Under the pieces are notes generated by a model. The model made no database searches. It was given only the letters and a program-made list of their open reading frames with translations, and was not told the origin of the DNA. From NCBI GenBank assembly GCA_040755915.1, contig JBFLWM010000041.1:124001-188000 (forward strand): a stretch of DNA of 64,000 nucleotides, written 5' to 3'. The position numbers and the translations under genes are program-made. Source of the stretch: Sulfurivermis sp040755915. Its GTDB lineage: Bacteria > Pseudomonadota > Gammaproteobacteria > Thiohalomonadales > Thiohalomonadaceae. Within the stretch, counting starts at the first letter, position 1; every line of letters begins with the position of its first letter. Positions 52,648 through 61,386 of the stretch are shown one piece after another.

Positions 52648-53173
52648 TTACTGGGGCTGCACGCTGACCCACAGGGCCAGAGCCGCATCCCGCTCGGCGC
52701 CGGTCAGGTCCGCCAGGCCGCAGGCCGCGGCCAGGGCATCGACCTTGGGCGTCACGCCGTCCTTGAGCAGCGCCTCCTTGGGCAGGCCGCCGATGGCCTG
52801 CGCCGCCTGGAGCACGCGCTCGCCCACTTCGGCCACGTCGGGCCAGGCGATGCTGGCCTTCTCCGGCTTCGGTTCCGGGCCCGGGGCGGGGGCGGCGGGA
52901 GAGGTTCCGCCCTCCGCCCCGCCTTCCTTGGCTCCANNNNNNNNNNTCCTGGGCGGCGGCGGGTTGTTCCGTGCGCTGGCGGTTCGGGTCGTTCTGGTCC
53001 GGGACCTTGGGCGTCGCCGCGGGTTCGTCGCCCCACTTCGCGCAGCCCTTGGCCACCAGGCGCTCGGCCTGGGGCAGGGTGATGGCTTCGCCGACCATGA
53101 GGGCGGCACCGATGACCAGCCACGCGCCGCTATGGCGCACGGGGCCGGTGATGATCAGGGCGCGGCCGTTCAT
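52648..53173 (-). CDS. Phage head protein gene interrupted by an assembly gap
   Basis: About 172 aa. The N-terminal part starts at the ATG at 53173 (MNGRALIITGPVRHSGAWLV), overlapping the capsid stop by 4 bp; the C-terminal part (WPDVAEVGERVLQAAQAIGG) ends at TAA 52648. Ten N at 52937-52946 lie between, and the two halves are out of frame by one base at that length, so the true gap is probably a multiple of three. By position it matches Mu gp35; no domain was recognised. Confidence 0.7.
52937..52946. other. Assembly gap (10 N)
   Basis: A run of exactly ten N within the gp35-position gene. The flanks are GC-rich and repetitive (CCTTGGCTCCA / TCCTGGGCGGCGGC), a probable cause of the break. It marks the sequence as a scaffold, so nearby frame information is uncertain. 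Confidence 0.99.
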
Positions 53174-54222
53174 GCCAGCACGTCCTCGACGACCACGAAG
53201 CCGTCGATCTGGTGCGGGATGGGCAGCGGCGCGGACTGCACCATCAGCCAGCGCACGCTGGGGTCCTTCTCCACCCAGCTCTTGGCGTAGAAGTCGGTGC
53301 GGGCGGTGACGGACTGCTCGGTGATGGCGTCCATGTCCTCGATGAGGCCGTAGTGGCGGCGGTTGTCGAGGAAACGGGAGCCCATGATCAGGGCGTTGGC
53401 CGGGACCATCGGCACGTCCAGGCCGCTGTCCGGGTCGGTGTACCAGTCGCGGATCTCCCAGATATCCACGCCCTCGACGGTGGCGATCTTGATCTTCGCG
53501 CCCGGCGCCGCGGACTCGCGCGCCACGGCCACCTGGCCCAGCGCGTAGTTGCGGATGTTGAAGTAGGCCTGCACCTTGGCGTTGGCCAGGAAGGCGTCCA
53601 CCGCGGCCGAGCCGAGGAACACGTCGGTGGATTCGGCGCCGGCATCTTTCGAGTTCAGGCGCGCAAACTCGCGCAGCTGCTCGATGGGGTCGGAGGCCGC
53701 ATCGCCCCACAGGTCGGTGCCGGACAGGTTCGGCCGATGGGAGGCCAGGGTCGGGAAGGTGATCTTGGCGTCGATGCCCTCGCCCTTGACGGTGACCTCG
53801 CCCTTGATGATGGCCTGGGCCGCCATCCACTCTTCGCGCCGGGCGATCATCGCCTTCAGCTGGCGCAGGTCCTCGCCCAGCAGGCGGTCGGCCTGGGTGG
53901 ACGGGTCCACGGCATCGTAGACGTGCTGGCCCGGCTGGATGCGGGTCAGGTCGCCGGCGCGCAGCGGGCGCTTTTCCTTGATGTACGGAATCTTCACCGT
54001 GCCCGCGGTGAAGCCGGTGCGCTCGCTGACGTTGGCGCTGTGGATGGGCTCCACGAAGGCGGCCATCTTGCGGCCGTCGCGGAAGATGTGCACCTCCACC
54101 AGGCGCGAGTTGTGGTACTCGGGCTGGGCGGCGGAGAAGAACGTGTTGAGGAAGTGCTGACCGGGGACGATGATCTGGCGCACCGCCTTGGTCAACACGC
54201 GAACGTCGTATTTGCCTGCCAT
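53170..54222 (-). CDS. Major capsid protein (lambda gpE type)
   Basis: 350 aa. Phage_cap_E features: LTKAVRQIIVPGQHFLNTFF, YIKEKRPLRAGDLTRIQPGQ, AMIARREEWMAAQAIIKGEV, GSAAVDAFLANAKVQAYF and the C-terminal VEKDPSVRWLMVQSAPLPIP, all of the lambda E type. It replaces the Mu T-type capsid protein. The decoration protein lies just upstream in transcription, as D precedes E in lambda. Confidence 0.95.
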   Translation of the reverse strand: MAGKYDVRVLTKAVRQIIVPGQHFLNTFFSAAQPEYHNSRLVEVHIFRDGRKMAAFVEPIHSANVSERTGFTAGTVKIPYIKEKRPLRAGDLTRIQPGQHVYDAVDPSTQADRLLGEDLRQLKAMIARREEWMAAQAIIKGEVTVKGEGIDAKITFPTLASHRPNLSGTDLWGDAASDPIEQLREFARLNSKDAGAESTDVFLGSAAVDAFLANAKVQAYFNIRNYALGQVAVARESAAPGAKIKIATVEGVDIWEIRDWYTDPDSGLDVPMVPANALIMGSRFLDNRRHYGLIEDMDAITEQSVTARTDFYAKSWVEKDPSVRWLMVQSAPLPIPHQIDGFVVVEDVLA

Positions 54223-54248
54223 GTCAAAAGCTCCTTAGCTGGCGCGCC

Positions 54249-54878
54249 TTAGCGCACGAAAATGTTGTGGGCCGCCAGCTGCTCGTGCAGCGCGGCGGTG
54301 TAGCCGGTCAGCGCCGCGGCGCGGAAGTGGCCGGTGCGGTAGACGGTGGTGACCACCGCCGCCGAGGTGGTGTCCACGTCGGCCGCCAGGATGCCCTTGG
54401 CGTACTGGCTGCCGTCGGTGGCGGCGGCGTCGTAAGCCTTCCAGTCGCCGCCGTCGACCTGGTCCACCGGGACGGTGAACGCATCGCCGACGATGAAGTC
54501 GGCCGCGCCGTCGTTGATGGTGAAGGCGATGGGGCCGGCGTAGGCCACGCCCACGGAGGCATCCGCCAGGCGCGAGCCGTCGGGCGCATACACCGCGAAG
54601 GTGCCGCCGTTGGCCGCCGCGGCGATGCAGACCAGCTGGTAGTCGCCCACCTCGGCGGTCAGGCCCAGGGCGGCGCCGGCGACGGTCCCGTTGCCGGTGT
54701 TGCCGGCGTCGGCCGCGACCACGCCGATGGCGCGGTCCACCTGGCCGAGCACCTGGCCGGCGGACAGGGCGCCCTCTCCGCTGGCTACCTGGCCGGTTTC
54801 GGTCAGGGCCGGATGGTCGCCGGCGAACAGGTTGCTCGGCGGCGTGACGTTTTCGGAGCTGTACAGTTCTTCAGCCAT
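54249..54878 (-). CDS. Head decoration protein D-like
   Basis: 209 aa, longer than lambda D (~110 aa). N-terminal MAEELYSSENVTPPSNLFAG, an Ala/Gly-rich insert with GNTGNGTVAGAALGLTAEVG, and a C-terminal core with DGSQYAKGILAADVDTTSAA and VYRTGHFRAAAL as in the HDPD family. It stabilises capsids by binding at threefold sites. It immediately precedes the capsid gene in transcription (26-bp gap). Confidence 0.88.
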   Translation of the reverse strand: MAEELYSSENVTPPSNLFAGDHPALTETGQVASGEGALSAGQVLGQVDRAIGVVAADAGNTGNGTVAGAALGLTAEVGDYQLVCIAAAANGGTFAVYAPDGSRLADASVGVAYAGPIAFTINDGAADFIVGDAFTVPVDQVDGGDWKAYDAAATDGSQYAKGILAADVDTTSAAVVTTVYRTGHFRAAALTGYTAALHEQLAAHNIFVR

Positions 54879-54905
54879 TGCTGTGTCCTCGGGTCGGGGT
54901 CGGGG

Positions 54906-55589
54906 TTAGGCCGGGGTCTTGACGGTGCCGGCGATGTGGGCGGCCAGTTCGTCCTCGGCCGTTTCGTCGTTCTTCGGCTGGCCGCCCGGCAGATGCGAGT
55001 GCGCGGCCACCACCACCGGGGCGGTTTCGGTGAAGCGGCGGAAACCCTCCAGGTCGCGGGCGGCGTAGTCGCGCGCCCACGGCTCGGAGGCCGGGGCCAG
55101 CTTGCCGGCGGTCATGGCGGCGGTGACGGCTTCGTCGATGGCCTTCTGCTTGCCGGCGCTTTCCAGTTCGCCCAGGCGCTGCGCGACCCGATCGAACTCG
55201 GCGCGCGGCACGAAGTTGGCCGGGTCGGCGGCGCCGCCGCCCTTGGCCTGCGCGGCGGTCAGCAACGCCTCCAGGCCGGCATCGGGCTTGAGCCCCATGG
55301 ACTGCGCCACCTTGGCCTTGTCGGCCGCCAGGGTCTGCGCGGCGGCCAGTACCGTCACCAGGCCGGCGGCGGAGTCGAGGCCGAGGGCCTGGGCGGCCTG
55401 CGCGCGGGCGTCGCCCACGGCGGACATGGCCTCCAGCAGCGCCTCCAGGCCGGCATCGGCCTGGGCGCCGATGGACTGGGCGGCGGAGGCCAGCTTGGCC
55501 TTGACGCGATCCAGGTGCTGGCCGATCTCCTCGGCGGTGGAGGTGACGGGCAGGTTGAGCAGGTAAATCAGGCGTTCCGTGAGGTCCAT
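54906..55589 (-). CDS. Candidate internally started scaffold protein (Mu gpZ-like) within the protease gene
   Basis: 227 aa in the same frame as the protease, starting at the ATG at 55589 (MDLTERLIYLLNLPVTSTAE). GGAG lies 9 nt upstream, giving a good ribosome site. The body is helical Ala/Lys-rich coiled-coil-like sequence, ending HIAGTVKTPA, as scaffolds are. In Mu the scaffold Z is made from the end of gene I by the same trick. Confidence 0.6.
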   Translation of the reverse strand: MDLTERLIYLLNLPVTSTAEEIGQHLDRVKAKLASAAQSIGAQADAGLEALLEAMSAVGDARAQAAQALGLDSAAGLVTVLAAAQTLAADKAKVAQSMGLKPDAGLEALLTAAQAKGGGAADPANFVPRAEFDRVAQRLGELESAGKQKAIDEAVTAAMTAGKLAPASEPWARDYAARDLEGFRRFTETAPVVVAAHSHLPGGQPKNDETAEDELAAHIAGTVKTPA

Positions 55590-56135
55590 TGCGTGGGTCT
55601 CCGTTGCGGTGGTGTGTGAGTCCAGCCGGTGGGCCACCGCCTGGAGGTAGAGATTCGGGTTGTTGGTGAGGCCGCCGCCGACCAGGGCCTGGATGCGGCC
55701 GGTCTTCTTCTCGTAGATGAACACCGGCGAGAAGTAGCGCACCTCCTTGTTCGCAATCGCCTCCTTGGCGCGGGCGGTCCATTCGACGCGGCCCCAGATG
55801 TGGCCGTCGCGGCTCTGCAGCTCTTTGCCCCAACCGGAGGCCGGCACCGGGCCGACCTTCTCGGCGGCGCTCAGGGACTGGTGCTCGTAGTCGAGGGGCA
55901 GGTCCATGCCGAAGGCGCCGAACGCTTCCAGCACCTTGTCCGGTTGGTCGTTGAGGTAGGGGCCGCGGCCGTCGCGGCCGGAGAACGTGCCGGCGGGAAC
56001 CATGTGGATCCAGTCCGGCACCTCGCCCTGCAGGTCGATCGCATGGACGGCGATGGCCTGACCGGGCAGCAGCGCGGCGTGTGCGGAGCGGATGAGCGAT
56101 TTGGGGTGGTGGTACATGGTGCGCACAGTACGCAC
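54906..56135 (-). CDS. Prohead protease-scaffold (Mu gpI)
   Basis: 409 aa (start at 56135; an ATG at 56117, MYHHPKSL, also possible). PF10123 protease features: EVPDWIHMVPAGTFSGRDGR, MDLPLDYEHQSLSAAEKVGP with the catalytic-site His, PASGWGKELQSRDGHIWGRV and ANKEVRYFSPVFIYEKKTGR. The C-terminal half is the scaffold. It cleaves itself and other head proteins during prohead maturation. A 195-bp intergenic gap lies upstream. Confidence 0.93.
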   Translation of the reverse strand: MRTVRTMYHHPKSLIRSAHAALLPGQAIAVHAIDLQGEVPDWIHMVPAGTFSGRDGRGPYLNDQPDKVLEAFGAFGMDLPLDYEHQSLSAAEKVGPVPASGWGKELQSRDGHIWGRVEWTARAKEAIANKEVRYFSPVFIYEKKTGRIQALVGGGLTNNPNLYLQAVAHRLDSHTTATETHAMDLTERLIYLLNLPVTSTAEEIGQHLDRVKAKLASAAQSIGAQADAGLEALLEAMSAVGDARAQAAQALGLDSAAGLVTVLAAAQTLAADKAKVAQSMGLKPDAGLEALLTAAQAKGGGAADPANFVPRAEFDRVAQRLGELESAGKQKAIDEAVTAAMTAGKLAPASEPWARDYAARDLEGFRRFTETAPVVVAAHSHLPGGQPKNDETAEDELAAHIAGTVKTPA

Positions 56136-56330
56136 CGGGAAGCGGACTTACCCCCCGCGCGACTGCGGGGTGTCGGGATGGACGGCAGGGGACGGCGGGG
56201 CTATGCTTGCGTGCGTGACGGGTGCGACACGGTGATATTCTCCCGGCCGTAGCACAGCCGAAAGGCTGGAGCGCCATGTGGGGTTTCCGGCATTGCCGGT
56301 AGGGAGGCCCCACCACCCGTCGCGCTTATC
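56136..56330. other. Intergenic region upstream of the protease gene
   Basis: The 195 bp hold no gene. Two hairpins are visible: CCCCGC/GCGGGG at 56153-56170 around GCGACT, and GTGGGG (56278-56283) with CCCCAC (56309-56314) enclosing CCGGCATTGCCGG. The latter, on the minus strand, follows the MuF stop and may act as a terminator or attenuator between head genes. No promoter could be called with confidence. Confidence 0.5.
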
Positions 56331-57527
56331 CTACCCTTGTTGTTCGCGGATTCGCACTCCCTTTTTTCGCAGCCGCTCCAGCTCGCGCCGCAATGCGTCG
56401 TCTCGCGTCGGCAGGCGCCGCAGCGATGTGAGAAACACCGCCTTGCCGGACAAGGTCGCCTTGATCACCACCGCATAGCCGGCCTGTTCCAGGATGTAGA
56501 TCAGCGACTGATCGCCCTCCTGGATGGCTTCGCCACGCTCGGCCGCTTCCTGGGCGTAGATGTATTCCGCCGACGTCAGCTCGGGATGGATGCGCTTCTG
56601 TTTCTCCGCCGTTTCGGCAGAGAAGCGCACAGTGGCCGTCAGCGCGCCGATGCGCTGCATGTGCTCAACGTCCAACGTGGCCACGGGGAGAGCCCCGGCT
56701 GGGGCGTCGTACCAGGTGGCGAATGCCGGACTGGCCACGAAGTCGCGAAGGGCCGCATTGGCGAGCGCCGCCGGTGCGGCGTTCAGCTTGCCGGTCAGCA
56801 CGTCGCCGGCGCGGGCCGGCGACGGCACCTTGCCCGGGTTGTAGTCCCAGCCCGGATCGATACCCACCGGGACACGCTCCACCTCGCCGGTGCGTTCGTT
56901 GACCCATTCGCGGTACTCGATGGCCGGCGCCTCGGTGGGGCCGCCGAGCGCTTCGGCCGCGCGCTTTGTCAGTTGCCGCAGCCAGCACTTGCAGCCCCAG
57001 CCGTTCTGCGGCGCGTGGGTGTCCCAGAACGGGTGGTCCACCGGCAGGATGGTGCCGGCCCAGGCGACATGGTGCGGCCGGTGCACCTCGGACGGGCCGA
57101 GGTTGTATTCCAGGAACGGCAGCGCCTTGGCGGTGCGCTCGTAGCGCTGCCAGGCCTGGTGGGCGCGGGCGGTGCGCATGTTGGTCTGGTAGATGCGCTT
57201 CAGGCGGCGCGAGCCGACGTTGACCTCGCGCACCTCGCCGGTGAGCGGGTCCACCGCCTCCGTCTTGCCCCACCAGCCGAGGCGCGCCAGCTCGGGCTGG
57301 AGGTTCTTCTTCCAGCTCTCGAACGTCTGGCCGCGCGCCAGCGCCTGCTGCAGCGACTCCCGCACCGTGCGCAGCACGTCCACGCACATGGCCTTGGCGA
57401 CGGTGAACTGCGCCAGGTGTTCCTGTTTCCAGACGTCGCGATGGTCGAAGCCGGGCGTCAGCTTCTTGGCCGCCAGGAGGTCGATGGCGGCCTGCGGGAT
57501 GGGGCCGGGGAAGACGATTCTAGCCAC
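56331..57527 (-). CDS. Phage head morphogenesis protein MuF (gp30), with possible nuclease-like tail
   Basis: 398 aa. MuF (SPP1 gp7 family) signature: MARIVFPGPIPQAAIDLLAA, KRIYQTNMRTARAHQAWQRY and the HPFWDTHAPQNGWGCKCWLR metal/His-Cys region at about residues 165-185. The MuF core ends near residue 240. The last ~95 residues (RIHPELTSAEYIYAQEAAER, then SLIYILEQAGYAVVIKATLS, GKAVFLTSLRRLP) look like a C-terminal PBECR-type RNase-like domain found on many MuF proteins. It overlaps the small membrane gene upstream by 8 bp. Confidence 0.92.
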   Translation of the reverse strand: MARIVFPGPIPQAAIDLLAAKKLTPGFDHRDVWKQEHLAQFTVAKAMCVDVLRTVRESLQQALARGQTFESWKKNLQPELARLGWWGKTEAVDPLTGEVREVNVGSRRLKRIYQTNMRTARAHQAWQRYERTAKALPFLEYNLGPSEVHRPHHVAWAGTILPVDHPFWDTHAPQNGWGCKCWLRQLTKRAAEALGGPTEAPAIEYREWVNERTGEVERVPVGIDPGWDYNPGKVPSPARAGDVLTGKLNAAPAALANAALRDFVASPAFATWYDAPAGALPVATLDVEHMQRIGALTATVRFSAETAEKQKRIHPELTSAEYIYAQEAAERGEAIQEGDQSLIYILEQAGYAVVIKATLSGKAVFLTSLRRLPTRDDALRRELERLRKKGVRIREQQG

Positions 57528-57708
57528 GGCGGCGCCCCCCGATCAGGAGGGCGATCTGGACCGGCCAGAGCAGCATCACGGCAAACAGCATCGCCAGCCG
57601 GCGGCGCGGCGAGGGGCGGCGGCGCCGGACCCAGCCCGGCTCGAACCAGGCGTGGACCCAGAGTCCGAGGGCGGCGTAGATCACCAGGGCGCGGATCAGG
57701 TCGTCCAT
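57520..57708 (-). CDS. Small two-helix membrane protein
   Basis: 62 aa from the ATG at 57708 (MDDLIRALVIYAALGLWVHA), with a second hydrophobic segment (LAMLFAVMLLWPVQIALLIG) and a basic RRR link between. It overlaps the MuF start by 8 bp, indicating coupled expression. Of unknown function; possibly a lysis- or head-associated membrane factor. Confidence 0.6.
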   Translation of the reverse strand: MDDLIRALVIYAALGLWVHAWFEPGWVRRRRPSPRRRLAMLFAVMLLWPVQIALLIGGRRRG

Positions 57709-57713
57709 GGCGG

Positions 57714-57887
57714 TCAGATCAGCGCATTGGGGTGCGCATCGAGCCATTCCGCGCAGTCCGGATCGCACAGCAGCAGCTCATGCAGTACGTCATCCGCCGG
57801 CGTGCGCCGTTCGGCGCCCAGGTCGCTGAGCTGGATCAGCAGGGCCAGCTTGCGCCCGGTCAGGCGCCGGCGCTCCTCACTGTTCAT
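57714..57887 (-). CDS. Small hypothetical protein after portal
   Basis: 57 aa from the ATG at 57887 (MNSEERRRLTGRKLALLIQL), overlapping the portal stop by 11 bp. It is helical and charged, ending DCAEWLDAHPNALI. Its overlap with both neighbours suggests it is translated in the head operon. No family recognised. Confidence 0.55.
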   Translation of the reverse strand: MNSEERRRLTGRKLALLIQLSDLGAERRTPADDVLHELLLCDPDCAEWLDAHPNALI

Positions 57888-59658
57888 CGCCCATGTCCCC
57901 CTTGGCCCGGGCGGCCAGCGTGCCGATGGCGAGCTGCCCGGCCAGCTCCTCAACGTCCATTTGCGCCAGCACCGCCGGCAGCGCGTCCAGGAACTCGGCG
58001 TAGCTGCGCGCCTGCTCGGCGGCGGCCAGCACCGGCTGGAGGACGGGATCGAGCTGGGGCTGCCAGTCGCCGCCCAACTCCTCCGCCAGGGCGTCGATCC
58101 AGTCCTGGTCGGCCTGCGCATGGGCCACGCAGCCGCAGCCGCCACCCGCAACCGGGGTTGATTCGCTCTCTCGCTGCGCCAGGGCGCGTTTTACCGCTGC
58201 GGCAATACCGATGCCGCCCCCCTGGGGTAAACGCGGCTCCTGCGCGTTCTGAGGCGGTCGCGCCGGCGGCCCGGCCCGGCGGGCGGCGGCCGGCCCTGAA
58301 ACGGCCTGAGACGGCCTCTGAGGGCTGTTCATGCCGCTATACCCATCATCGCCGCTCCCCGGCCCGAAAGGCGCTCCTGCGCCGCCTCCGGGCCTCAGGA
58401 CGGCCTCGCCGTCCCTGGGCAGGGGGATGCCCCATTTCTCGCGCACCCAGGACCAGGGGATACCCTCGCCCTCCGGCGCCAGGGGTGCCAGCTTGGCGAT
58501 CTGGCCGGCCAGGGCGTCCAGGTCTTCCGGCTCCAGCAGCTGGGCGGTGTAGGTCGGCCAGTTCTCGCGCGGGCCCTGATTCAGCTCCACGATCCAGCGC
58601 GCCAGCGTGGCGCTCAGGGTGTCGCCCAGGGCGCCGGCGTCGGCGTCCAGGATGTCGTAGCGCACTTCCTGCTGGGCGGTGTCGTTGCCCAGGCGGCCGG
58701 GCGTGCCCTCGGTGGTGCCGGTCTGGCCCAGCACCAGGATCGAAACGCGGGCATCGAGGTAGCGCAGCAGCTGCTCGTACAGGTCGGCGTTGCCGCGCGC
58801 CTGGCTGTGGATGAACTCGATCATCATGTCTTTGGGGATCACCGCGCTGGCGTCCGCGCCGAGATTGCGCACGGCCGCCTCCAGCACCTCGATGTCCGCG
58901 CTGCGGCTCTGGGCGGTGAGCGGGTCGTATTTGCCCAGGCGCAGCGGCTGGCCGTAGATCTCCAGGAACGTCACCCAGTCGGAGAGGGAGAAGTTGGCGA
59001 AGCAATAGGCCCAGGCCACCGCCCGCGCCAGGCCGCCGCGGATCGGCAGGCCGGACTTCAGGTGCGGCGTGTGGACGATGAAGCGGTAGGGGAAGGCGGC
59101 CAGGGGTTTGTCGCCGCCGTCGTCGCGCAGGTGCGGCGTGCGGCCGTCCTCACCCCAGCTGAACCAGCGCGGGTCGCACCACTCCAGCCGCGCCGGCAGC
59201 CACGGCCGTTGGCGGGTATCCCAGTACACCTGCAGCACGGCGAAGCCCTTGCCGACGGCGTCCATGGCGTCCGCCACCACCTGGCGCAGCGTGAGGCGCT
59301 TGAAGCCCGCCGCCACCAGCTCGGCGTCGGCCTTGGCCTGGCTGTCGTCGCCGGCGGCGTCGGCCGACCACTCCAGGGCGGCCACGGCGCGCTTGCGGGT
59401 GTCGAGCACGCCGCGGTAGTGCAGGTAACGCTCCTCCATCTCCTCGGCCAGCTCCAGGTAGGCCTGCGGATAGCCCAGCTCGGCGTCGCGCAGCAGCTGC
59501 GCCAGGCGCGCCGGGGTCAGGTCCAGGTCGGTGCGGATGCCGGACACCACCGGACGCACGCCCCACACGGGCGAGGCGGTGGCCACCGGCCGGGTAAGCG
59601 ATTCCGGCGACACCTTCCGGCCGGTGATGGCGTGGACGGCGGAATAGGATTCGGCCAT
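57877..59658 (-). CDS. Portal protein (Mu gp29, DUF935)
   Basis: 593 aa. DUF935 features: GIRTDLDLTPARLAQLLRDA, YLELAEEMEERYLHYRGVLD, TRKRAVAALEWSADAAGDDS, FSWGEDGRTPHLRDDGGDKP and FSLSDWVTFLEIYGQPLRLG. It forms the dodecameric DNA-entry ring. The Pro/Ala-rich C-terminal stretch (SAAARRAGPPARPPQ-like, about 455-480) may be a flexible linker. It follows the terminase stop with a 3-bp gap. Confidence 0.95.
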   Translation of the reverse strand: MAESYSAVHAITGRKVSPESLTRPVATASPVWGVRPVVSGIRTDLDLTPARLAQLLRDAELGYPQAYLELAEEMEERYLHYRGVLDTRKRAVAALEWSADAAGDDSQAKADAELVAAGFKRLTLRQVVADAMDAVGKGFAVLQVYWDTRQRPWLPARLEWCDPRWFSWGEDGRTPHLRDDGGDKPLAAFPYRFIVHTPHLKSGLPIRGGLARAVAWAYCFANFSLSDWVTFLEIYGQPLRLGKYDPLTAQSRSADIEVLEAAVRNLGADASAVIPKDMMIEFIHSQARGNADLYEQLLRYLDARVSILVLGQTGTTEGTPGRLGNDTAQQEVRYDILDADAGALGDTLSATLARWIVELNQGPRENWPTYTAQLLEPEDLDALAGQIAKLAPLAPEGEGIPWSWVREKWGIPLPRDGEAVLRPGGGAGAPFGPGSGDDGYSGMNSPQRPSQAVSGPAAARRAGPPARPPQNAQEPRLPQGGGIGIAAAVKRALAQRESESTPVAGGGCGCVAHAQADQDWIDALAEELGGDWQPQLDPVLQPVLAAAEQARSYAEFLDALPAVLAQMDVEELAGQLAIGTLAARAKGDMGDEQ

Positions 59659-59661
59659 GGT

Positions 59662-61386
59662 CTATCGTCTCCTGCCAAAGCGCGCACCCGAGCGGCGATG
59701 GCCCAGGCTGCGGTATTCGTTGGGGTTGCGGGGGCGGCCCATGCCGGAGCGGGCCAGCACCCAGAGCATCTGCAATGCGTCGGGGCCGTCGTCGTGGTCG
59801 ACCTTGCCCCAGAACTCCACCTGCTGGTTGAGCAGCGTGTGTTCGCGGTTGAAGCGGATCTTCGCGGCGGCGACCGGCGGGATCAGGCTCAGGATGCGCA
59901 GGTCCTTGTCGCGGTAGAGCGCGGCGCGGCCGCGCGCGGCCCTGTCGGACGGATCGAGCTGGGCGGTGAAGTAGTCCGGGAACGGCAGCGCCGGCACATG
60001 GATGCCGCGCTGAGCCGACTGGTCGATCAGCTCGGCCATCAGGAATTCCTGGAAGGCCACCGCCTCGAAGGCCCAGGCGATCACCTCGTACTGGCGCTGG
60101 AACTCGATGGCGTCGTGGATGATGGTCTGCGGCGGCCGGCGGCGGATGGAGGCCTCCACCACGTCGAGCACGCCGTGTTCCAGGTCGTAGCCGCCCACCA
60201 GCAGCGCCGAGTAGTCGGAACGCTGCCCCTTGCCCAGGCTGGGGTCGCAGGAGCCGAAGAACACCCAGTTGCGGCAGGGCACTACCCAGTAGGTCAGCTT
60301 GAATTCGCTGACGCCGCCGGTGGGGTCGTTCTGCAACTCCGAGGCAAACGATTCGTGGCCGTCGCGCGCCCTGATCTCCATCAGCACGATCAGCGACCGC
60401 ATGTCCGGCCAACTCACCACGGCGCCGGCGGTCATGGCCTTTTCGTGCTGCGCGTAGAATGCTTCCGCCGCGTCGCGGCCGTCGTTCAGGAACAGCTCTT
60501 CCCAGCGCTCCCACAGGTCCATGCGGTCGGGCCACTGGATGAGGGCCTTGAAGATTTTGGTTTCCCACAGTGCATTGCGCAGGGTGCGCGAGAGCACCGA
60601 GTCGTAATGCAGGATGGTGCCGACGTAGACCACATCCAGCGAATCGTCGGGCGGGCCGAGCTTGAGTACGGTGCGCTTGATCCAGTTCTCGCCCTTGTCG
60701 CGCTGGGCCTTGGTGGCCACGTTCTCGTCGTTTTCCAGATCGTCGATCAGCACCAGGTCGGGGCGGTGCGGGCCGTGGCGCAGGCCGCGCATGCGCTTGC
60801 CGGAGCCGAACGCCTGGAGCTTGATGTTGTTGGTGGTGAGGATGACGCCGACCTTCCAGACCCGGCCGGCGCCGGTGGCGTCCGGGTAGTCCATGGCCAC
60901 GCGCGGGTTGGCCTCCAGCTCGACCTTGATGCCTTCCAGGATGGTGGCGGCCTGCTCGGTGGCGTCGGAGATGATCGGGATGAAGCGGCGCAGATTGAAC
61001 ACGATGCAGTAGACGCAGAACACTTGCAGCAGCGTGGTCTTGGCCTCGCCGCGCGGCGCCGCCAGGGCGATCTTGTCGCCGCGCCGGCGCACCTTGCGCA
61101 GCACGCCGGCGATCTCCTGCGCGGAGACGTGGCGCTTCCAGGCCAGCTTGTGCAGGCGCTCGAAGGCCCAGGACTGGAACACCGAGTCGGCCACGTCGGC
61201 CGAAAAGTAATGCGGGAAGTAGATGCGCGCGAAATTGCGGAAGGCCTGGCGCGAGCGCGCCCGGCGCTCCTCCCGCGCCGCTTCGTCCGGCTTGAAGCCG
61301 TCCACGCCCGCCTCGATCTGGGCGCGCAAGCCGTCGGCCATGCGCTCCAGGTCGAGCAGGAATTCCTTGCGACTGGTCTTAGCCAT
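59662..61386 (-). CDS. Terminase large subunit (Mu gp28)
   Basis: 574 aa. ATPase motifs: Walker A-like ALAAPRGEAKTTLLQVF near residues 103-119 and Walker B LVLIDDLENDENV near 220. The nuclease half has SCDPSLGKGQRSDYSALLVG with the first catalytic Asp and later the DDGPDALQMLWVLAR acidic cluster. It packages DNA into the prohead. It overlaps the gp27-like gene by 8 bp. Confidence 0.95.
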   Translation of the reverse strand: MAKTSRKEFLLDLERMADGLRAQIEAGVDGFKPDEAAREERRARSRQAFRNFARIYFPHYFSADVADSVFQSWAFERLHKLAWKRHVSAQEIAGVLRKVRRRGDKIALAAPRGEAKTTLLQVFCVYCIVFNLRRFIPIISDATEQAATILEGIKVELEANPRVAMDYPDATGAGRVWKVGVILTTNNIKLQAFGSGKRMRGLRHGPHRPDLVLIDDLENDENVATKAQRDKGENWIKRTVLKLGPPDDSLDVVYVGTILHYDSVLSRTLRNALWETKIFKALIQWPDRMDLWERWEELFLNDGRDAAEAFYAQHEKAMTAGAVVSWPDMRSLIVLMEIRARDGHESFASELQNDPTGGVSEFKLTYWVVPCRNWVFFGSCDPSLGKGQRSDYSALLVGGYDLEHGVLDVVEASIRRRPPQTIIHDAIEFQRQYEVIAWAFEAVAFQEFLMAELIDQSAQRGIHVPALPFPDYFTAQLDPSDRAARGRAALYRDKDLRILSLIPPVAAAKIRFNREHTLLNQQVEFWGKVDHDDGPDALQMLWVLARSGMGRPRNPNEYRSLGHRRSGARFGRRR

